64,000 nucleotides of DNA from Nocardia sp. NBC_01329. Its GTDB lineage: Bacteria; Actinomycetota; Actinomycetes; Mycobacteriales; Mycobacteriaceae. The stretch's first letter is position 1. Every line of letters begins with the position of its first letter. Position numbers and translations under genes: made by a program. Shown piece after piece: positions 59,801 to 64,000 of the stretch. The DNA lies in NCBI RefSeq assembly GCF_035956715.1, contig NZ_CP108381.1:4806001-4870000 (forward strand). The letters run 5' to 3'. The notes below the pieces were generated by a model. The model saw nothing but the letters and a program-made list of their open reading frames with translations, had not been told where the DNA came from and did not search any database.

Positions 59801-60172
59801 CTACTTCTTCTTGCCGGCGACGGTGCGCTTCGGGCCCTTGCGGGTGCGCGCGTTGGTCTTGGTGCGCTGGCCGTGGACCGGGAGGCCACGGCGGTGCCGC
59901 AGACCCTGGTAGCAGCCGATCTCGATCTTGCGACGGATATCGGCCTGGACCTCGCGACGCAGGTCGCCTTCGACCTTGAGGGACGAGCCCTCGATGTAGT
60001 CACGCAGCTGCGTGACCTGCTCGTCGGTGAGATCCTTCGAGCGCAGATCCGGGCTGACACCCGTCGCGGCCAGGATCTCCTTGGAGCGGGTACGACCGAC
60101 GCCGTAGATGTAGGTCAGTGCGATCTCCATGCGCTTCTCGCGCGGGAGGTCGACGCCCATGAGACGTGCCAT
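59801..60172 (-). CDS. rpsM: 30S ribosomal protein S13
   Basis: A 123-residue S13: M-A-R-L-M-G-V-D-L-P-R-E-K-R at the start, Y-I-Y-G-V-G-R-T-R-S, and C-terminal G-L-P-V-H-G-Q-R-T-K-T-N-A-R-T-R-K-G. It contacts the P-site tRNA and 50S bridge B1. The 191 bp between rpmJ and rpsM hold a short GC hairpin but no gene. Confidence 0.98.
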   Translation of the reverse strand: MARLMGVDLPREKRMEIALTYIYGVGRTRSKEILAATGVSPDLRSKDLTDEQVTQLRDYIEGSSLKVEGDLRREVQADIRRKIEIGCYQGLRHRRGLPVHGQRTKTNARTRKGPKRTVAGKKK

Positions 60173-60363
60173 CTGGCAGTTTCCTTAATTGTTGCGGAGG
60201 TCTGCTCCCTGTCCGTCCCCTCGTCTGGTGGGGCCCCGGCCTCCGTTCCGGGGGTAGGCACGCACACCTTCCGGGTCACCCCGGAAAAATCCTCAGTGTG
60301 CGGCTGGAGCTGGGAGTTCTTCTGCGTGCCAGTCCGAACCGCGTTCGGTGCTCAGGCCCGGTG

Positions 60364-60477
60364 TCAGCCCTGCCGCTGCTTGTGCCGCAGGTTGTCGCAG
60401 ATCACCATGACTCGGCCGTTACGCCGGATCACCTTGCACTTCTCGCAGATCTTCTTGACGCTCGGCTGAACCTTCAC
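60364..60477 (-). CDS. rpmJ: 50S ribosomal protein L36
   Basis: A 37-residue L36 with a GTG start. The sequence is M-K-V-Q-P-S-V-K-K-I-C-E-K-C-K, and further Cys and His residues complete the zinc ribbon (C-E-K-C...C-D-N-L-R-H). This is the zinc-binding form. It is short enough to be missed by automated calling. It lies 109 bp after infA. Confidence 0.97.
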   Translation of the reverse strand: MKVQPSVKKICEKCKVIRRNGRVMVICDNLRHKQRQG

Positions 60478-60586
60478 GTCCGTCCAATCTTTCGTAGCGG
60501 CCCACACCGGTTACAGGTGTGGACACAGTTGACCCCGGTCGGGGACGACCGGGGAAATCTCGGAGAGCGAGCCGGGGCCCACTCGT

Positions 60587-60808
60587 TCACTTGTAGCGGT
60601 AGACGATCCGACCGCGGGACAGGTCGTACGGTGACAGCTCGACGACGACCCGGTCCTCCGGCAGGATGCGGATGTAGTGCTGGCGCATCTTGCCGCTGAT
60701 ATGCGCGAGGACCTTGTGCCCGTTCTCGAGCTCGATCCGGAACATCGCATTCGGCAACGGCTCGACAACCCGCCCCTCGACCTCGATGGCCCCGTCTTTC
60801 TTCGCCAT
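60587..60808 (-). CDS. infA: Translation initiation factor IF-1
   Basis: A 73-residue OB-fold protein starting [16 protein letters not shown]. It binds the A site of the 30S subunit during initiation. GGAGG is just upstream of the ATG at 60808. It is the first gene of the superoperon end visible here; the frame is open to 60880 without support. Confidence 0.97.
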
Positions 60809-61073
60809 ATCCTCCGCGATCCCGGTTACACTCAACCTGGTCTGATTGCCTGGTACTGCCCGCTGGACCAGCCGCAACACAGCGATGCGACGCTAATGCG
60901 GCACACCGTGCGCAGGCGGCGAACACGACAACCGATCGCACACGAACAGGCGGCGCTTTGATACACCGCCTGGCCAGCTTACCGGTAGGTATGTGATCGG
61001 GCAAAAAGGGGTACTCCCCGCGATGCGTCGCGTGGTCCGGACCCGATCCCCCGGCCCGGGTGTTGCCACTCCC
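60809..61073. other. Intergenic stretch before infA
   Basis: Upstream region of infA without convincing genes. It must hold the promoter of the infA-rplQ transcript, but no clear hexamers could be picked. With the adjacent iterons the whole gap to the next gene is about 400 bp. Confidence 0.5.
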
Positions 61074-61156
61074 CGCACCGACGTGCAGTCCCTCCCCGGC
61101 ACCGAGTGCAACTCCCGCCGGGCACCGAGTGCAGTATCTCCCCGGCACTGAGTGCA
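61074..61156. repeat. Four 13-bp iterons with 23-24 bp spacing
   Basis: Cores of the form GGCACCGAGTGCA occur at 61098-61110, 61121-61133 and 61144-61156 (last with T for C), with a fourth, one base longer, at 61074-61087. Spacing is 24, 23 and 23 bp. Each core is itself a small dyad (GCAC...GTGC). The last copy overlaps the expected -35 of the next gene. The array has the look of a multi-site operator. Confidence 0.8.
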
Positions 61157-61171
61157 ACGGTACTTGTCGCG

Positions 61172-61177
61172 TAAACT
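61172..61177 (+). promoter_or_regulatory. Putative -10 of the EspI-like gene
   Basis: TAAACT fits the actinobacterial TANNNT -10 consensus. The TSS would be near 61184, about 30 bp before the GTG start and ahead of AGGAGGGG (61203-61210). Confidence 0.5.
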
Positions 61178-61214
61178 GGCCGCTGTCCGAGGTCGACCAT
61201 TCAGGAGGGGACCG

Positions 61215-63611
61215 GTGAGCCGCAGCAACGACGGCCTCCCCATGCTGCCGCCATGGCTGGCCGATACCGAGGTCACCGGGGTCGGCGAGGGGAATTTCCG
61301 CAACTACGAGCCACCGCCGGTCCAGAATCTCCCCCAGGACGAGGTCATTCCCGAGACCCCCGAGCCGCCGGAGGGCTTCTTCTCCCGTCGCGGTGGGAGA
61401 GGCGACGATCGGTCCGACGTCGACAAGAAAAAGGGCAAGGGCTGGTTCCGGAACAAGAAGGATCAGCCGACCCTGGAGGACCGCGTCGGGGAGCTCCTGC
61501 CGAACACCAACGGCCCACGGCCCGCGCAGCGCAACGACTGGGCCGAGGCGACCGGCCGCCACGAGTGGACCACACCCCAGGACCAACGATCCGTGGACGC
61601 CGAGGTCGCCCGTCATACCGTTTCCGACCCGTTCCAGCAGGCCGAGCAGGACGCGCCACCGGCGCAGTATCCGCCGGCCGACCGTCCCGAGATCCCGGCT
61701 CCACCGGGCCCCGGCCCGCAGTGGAACCCGGACGCCGACCTGGCACCCTCGGCCGCCCCGCCGAATTCGTTCCGGGCCCCAGCGTCCGAGCCGCCGGGGT
61801 TGCCGTTGCCTCATCCCGGCGAGCCCGCGCCGGAGTTCGACAGTTTGCGCCCGCACCATCCCATTCCTCGGCACCCCGAGCCTCCGGCGAACGCGCGGGC
61901 CGACGGAATGGCAGGAGCACCGCCCGCACAGCCGTTGATCCTGCCGCCGCCCCCGCCTCTGCCGGACCCGCCGCCCACCGCGACCTCGATCTCCGAGGCG
62001 GCAGCGCCCCAGCAGCAACCGCTGCGACGGCTGCCCGATCCGCCTCCGGCCCCCACTGCGCCGGCCCCCACTGAGGGGGCCACACCTCCCCTCCCCGGCC
62101 CCACGGAACCTGCTGATCTCGAACCGGTCTCAGACACCCGCACGCCGCCGGAATCCGCCCCCGCTCCGGAGTCCTTCGGAACGCCGGATCCTTTGACCGC
62201 ACCGGAGTACCCCCCGGCACCGTGGACCGGCCCGGCCGAATCCACCCGCGCGCCGGAAAATGCTCCGCCGCCACACAGCGCCTACACCGGAGGCCCGGGC
62301 CTGGCGGACCGCCCCGCACCGCCGCCCAGCCAGGGAAATCCGCAACAGTGGCCCGCGCCCGAAGCCTCTTCTTCCGGCGCGGGCCGGCAGTCGTACGCGC
62401 CCGAGCAGAGCCGTCCACGGCAGCCCATCGCACCGCCGCCGGGGCCGCAGATACCCGGTCCGCACCAGCAGTGGCAGCAGCACCCGGGACCGCAGCAGCA
62501 GGCTCCCGGCCCGGCTCCGGCTCAGTACAACCCCGCGGCCCCGCAATGGCAGCAGCAACCGCAGCAGCAGGGCGGCGCTCCCGGGTGGCAGCAGCAGGGT
62601 GGTGTCCCGGCCCGGCCGCAGGGCGGACCGCCCCCGCAGCAGTGGCAGCAGAACCCAGCGCAGTTCGGCGCCGGGGGCTCCGTGCCCTCCCTGGAGGATG
62701 TCGCGGTGCGCCGGGCGAAGAAGACCTCCGGCCAGGGCTGGCGCAAAGTGGTACATCACGCTTCCGGCGGCCGGATCAATCCCGGTATGTCGGCCGAGGA
62801 GCGACGGCTGCAGGAGTTGGTGGCGCGGATCCGGCAACCGGTGCGCGGGGACTACCGGATCGCTGTGCTCTCACTCAAGGGCGGTGTCGGAAAAACAACC
62901 ACCACCATCGGCCTCGGTTCGACTTTCGCCTCGGTACGCGGCGACCGGGTGATCGCGGTCGACGCGAATCCCGACTTCGGCACGTTGTCGCAGCGGGTTC
63001 CGCTGCAGACGCGGTCGACGGTCCGCGATCTGCTTCTCGATCCGGCGATCGAACGCTATTCGGATGTGCGGCGACACACCTCGCAGGCCACCAGCCGCCT
63101 GGAAGTGTTGGCCAGCGAACGGGATCCGGCCGCGTCGGAAGCGTTCAACGAGGACGAGTACCGGGCGGTGGCCCGGATCCTGCAGCGGTTCTACAACATC
63201 ATCCTGACCGACTGCGGTACCGGCCTGATGCATTCGGCGATGGCAGGTGTACTGCAGTTGGCGCATTCGCTGGTGCTCATCTCCCCCACCGCGATCGACG
63301 GTGCGCAGAGCGCGTCGGCGACGCTGGACTGGCTCTCGCTGCACGGCTACCACCATCTGGTGCAGAACGCCGTGGTGGTGATCAACTCACCGCGCGACGG
63401 CACTCCGAACATCGACGTGCAGCAATTGCGGCAGTATTTTCTGTCGCGCTGCCGGGCCGTGCACATGATCCCGTTCGACCCGCATATGTCCGAGGGCGCC
63501 GAGATCGACCTGCTGCGGCTGGAGAAGCAGACCAAGCGCGCGTACGTGGAGCTGGCTGCGACGGTAGCCGACGATTTCACGCAGAGTTACCGGCCGCACC
63601 CGGGAGGCTGA
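61215..63611 (+). CDS. EspI/MinD-like P-loop ATPase with long proline-rich N terminus
   Basis: A 798-residue protein. Residues ~1-500 are extremely Pro/Gln/Ala-rich and probably disordered. The C-terminal ~270 residues form a MinD/ParA-type ATPase with a deviant Walker A, K-G-G-V-G-K-T-T (~555-562), and V-I-A-V-D-A-N-P-D-F-G. This is the layout of EspI (Rv3876), a cytoplasmic ESX-1 regulator and related T7SS-associated ATPases. Here it is 8.5 kb from the ESX-4 genes. The GTG at 61215 follows AGGAGGGG. Four iterons lie in its promoter. Confidence 0.85.
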   Translation: MSRSNDGLPMLPPWLADTEVTGVGEGNFRNYEPPPVQNLPQDEVIPETPEPPEGFFSRRGGRGDDRSDVDKKKGKGWFRNKKDQPTLEDRVGELLPNTNGPRPAQRNDWAEATGRHEWTTPQDQRSVDAEVARHTVSDPFQQAEQDAPPAQYPPADRPEIPAPPGPGPQWNPDADLAPSAAPPNSFRAPASEPPGLPLPHPGEPAPEFDSLRPHHPIPRHPEPPANARADGMAGAPPAQPLILPPPPPLPDPPPTATSISEAAAPQQQPLRRLPDPPPAPTAPAPTEGATPPLPGPTEPADLEPVSDTRTPPESAPAPESFGTPDPLTAPEYPPAPWTGPAESTRAPENAPPPHSAYTGGPGLADRPAPPPSQGNPQQWPAPEASSSGAGRQSYAPEQSRPRQPIAPPPGPQIPGPHQQWQQHPGPQQQAPGPAPAQYNPAAPQWQQQPQQQGGAPGWQQQGGVPARPQGGPPPQQWQQNPAQFGAGGSVPSLEDVAVRRAKKTSGQGWRKVVHHASGGRINPGMSAEERRLQELVARIRQPVRGDYRIAVLSLKGGVGKTTTTIGLGSTFASVRGDRVIAVDANPDFGTLSQRVPLQTRSTVRDLLLDPAIERYSDVRRHTSQATSRLEVLASERDPAASEAFNEDEYRAVARILQRFYNIILTDCGTGLMHSAMAGVLQLAHSLVLISPTAIDGAQSASATLDWLSLHGYHHLVQNAVVVINSPRDGTPNIDVQQLRQYFLSRCRAVHMIPFDPHMSEGAEIDLLRLEKQTKRAYVELAATVADDFTQSYRPHPGG

Positions 63612-63639
63612 CCCCCGCTCGTCCGAGCTCGCGGAGTGG

Positions 63640-63676
63640 ACCCCGAAGCCGGCCGTGGCGGCGACCGGCCCGGGGT
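63640..63676. terminator. Hairpin between convergent genes
   Basis: ACCCCG (63640-63645) pairs with CGGGGT (63671-63676), and GCCGG (63648-63652) with CCGGC (63665-63669), with a small internal loop. It fits a terminator shared by the EspI-like and DUF4254 genes. Confidence 0.45.
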
Positions 63677-63677
63677 G

Positions 63678-64000
63678 TCACCACTCCGGCAGGCGGCGCC
63701 TTCCGGCCACTACATCGCCCACCAGCGCGTCGTAGGCATCGGCCAGTTCGGCCAGGTGATGCCAGGCGCTGTGCAGTAGTTCATCATCGGCGCCCAGAGT
63801 CATCAGTGCGTGGTGCGCGCGGACCGCGGATTCGGCCAGCCGGTCGATGATCGCGCCGACGGTCTCGGTATGCAGGGTGACACCGAGCCGGTGCTGCGGG
63901 ACATTGCGCCCCACCCAATCGTCAATGGCCAGCACCAGTTCCATACGGCGCCTGTCGATCTCGACCAGACGGTCGGGATCGGTGACGATCGACCCGCCAC
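63678..64000 (-). CDS. DUF4254 protein (partial, runs off the window)
   Basis: The last 107 codons of a DUF4254-like protein. The frame stays open to position 64000, past an internal ATG at 63944, so the start lies outside. Recognisable parts are R-R-R-M-E-L-V-L-A-I-D-D-W-V and H-T-E-T-V-G-A-I-I-D-R-L-A. Family members are about 190 residues and helical, of unknown function. It is convergent with the EspI-like gene. Confidence 0.75.
   Translation of the reverse strand, partial: GGSIVTDPDRLVEIDRRRMELVLAIDDWVGRNVPQHRLGVTLHTETVGAIIDRLAESAVRAHHALMTLGADDELLHSAWHHLAELADAYDALVGDVVAGRRRLPEW

Noticed and set aside
60269..60286. Hairpin between rpmJ and rpsM as terminator
   Set aside because: In the direction of transcription the T run precedes the stem, not follows it, and the operon continues into essential genes.
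61074..61156. CRISPR-like array
   Set aside because: Core repeats are 13 bp with 10-11 bp between them, far too short for repeat-spacer units, and no cas gene is present.

Overview
The window is high-GC actinobacterial DNA. The gene set (a type VII secretion locus of ESX-4 type, DnaE2 behind LexA boxes of the mycobacterial form, an F420-type LLM oxidoreductase, an XRE/DUF397 pair, a SAM-IV riboswitch, and eno next to an LpqU-like transglycosylase, FtsB, DUF501 and Ppx) points to the Mycobacteriales. A Nocardia-like member of the Nocardiaceae is the most likely source. The genus is inference; the order is well supported.

Positions 1-16,800 are accessory and housekeeping DNA mixed. They hold an MpaB-type oxygenase, an antitoxin with a truncated toxin, a tandemly duplicated DUF397 gene behind an XRE regulator, a secreted barnase-like RNase with its barstar inhibitor downstream of exonuclease III, an acyl-CoA dehydrogenase, isocitrate dehydrogenase, a SAM-IV riboswitch leading into metX through two tiny coupled ORFs, an amino-acid permease, trmL, DUF167 and a DUF4349 lipoprotein. 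Positions 16,800-28,300 carry dnaE2 in a LexA-box operon with a 150-residue protein, an SDR/TetR pair, a class-C-type serine hydrolase, a DHA2-like exporter, a VOC protein, a TauE exporter and a quinone-reductase-like enzyme. Positions 28,300-38,200 hold a HEAT-repeat protein beside a small toxin-like ORF, tRNA-Leu(UAA), a peptide/amino-acid transporter operon, and the conserved lpqU-eno-ftsB-DUF501-ppx block. Positions 38,200-40,000 look like a synteny breakpoint with a truncated phosphotransferase.

Positions 40,000-52,700 are a complete ESX-4-like secretion locus: two Esx substrates, an Rv3446c-type protein, EccC, EccD, mycosin, EccB and EccE in four transcription units. EccC supplies ATPase power, EccD/EccB/EccE form the membrane channel, MycP is the protease, and the Esx pair is the expected substrate. 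Positions 52,700-60,900 contain FMN reductase, MTA phosphorylase, CsoR with a visible operator, an LLM oxidoreductase, and the end of the ribosomal superoperon (infA, rpmJ, rpsM, rpsK, rpsD, rpoA, rplQ, truA). At the right edge a proline-rich MinD/EspI-like ATPase lies behind four 13-bp iterons with 23-24 bp spacing, followed by a DUF4254 gene that runs off the window.

The points most worth following up are the iterons before the EspI-like gene, the paired LexA boxes over an operon without imuA/imuB, the metX leader lacking metY, a nested palindromic repeat found in two copies with compensatory base changes, and the EccE-containing ESX-4 locus with a shared promoter motif. No CRISPR array, rRNA gene, prophage or intact insertion sequence was seen.
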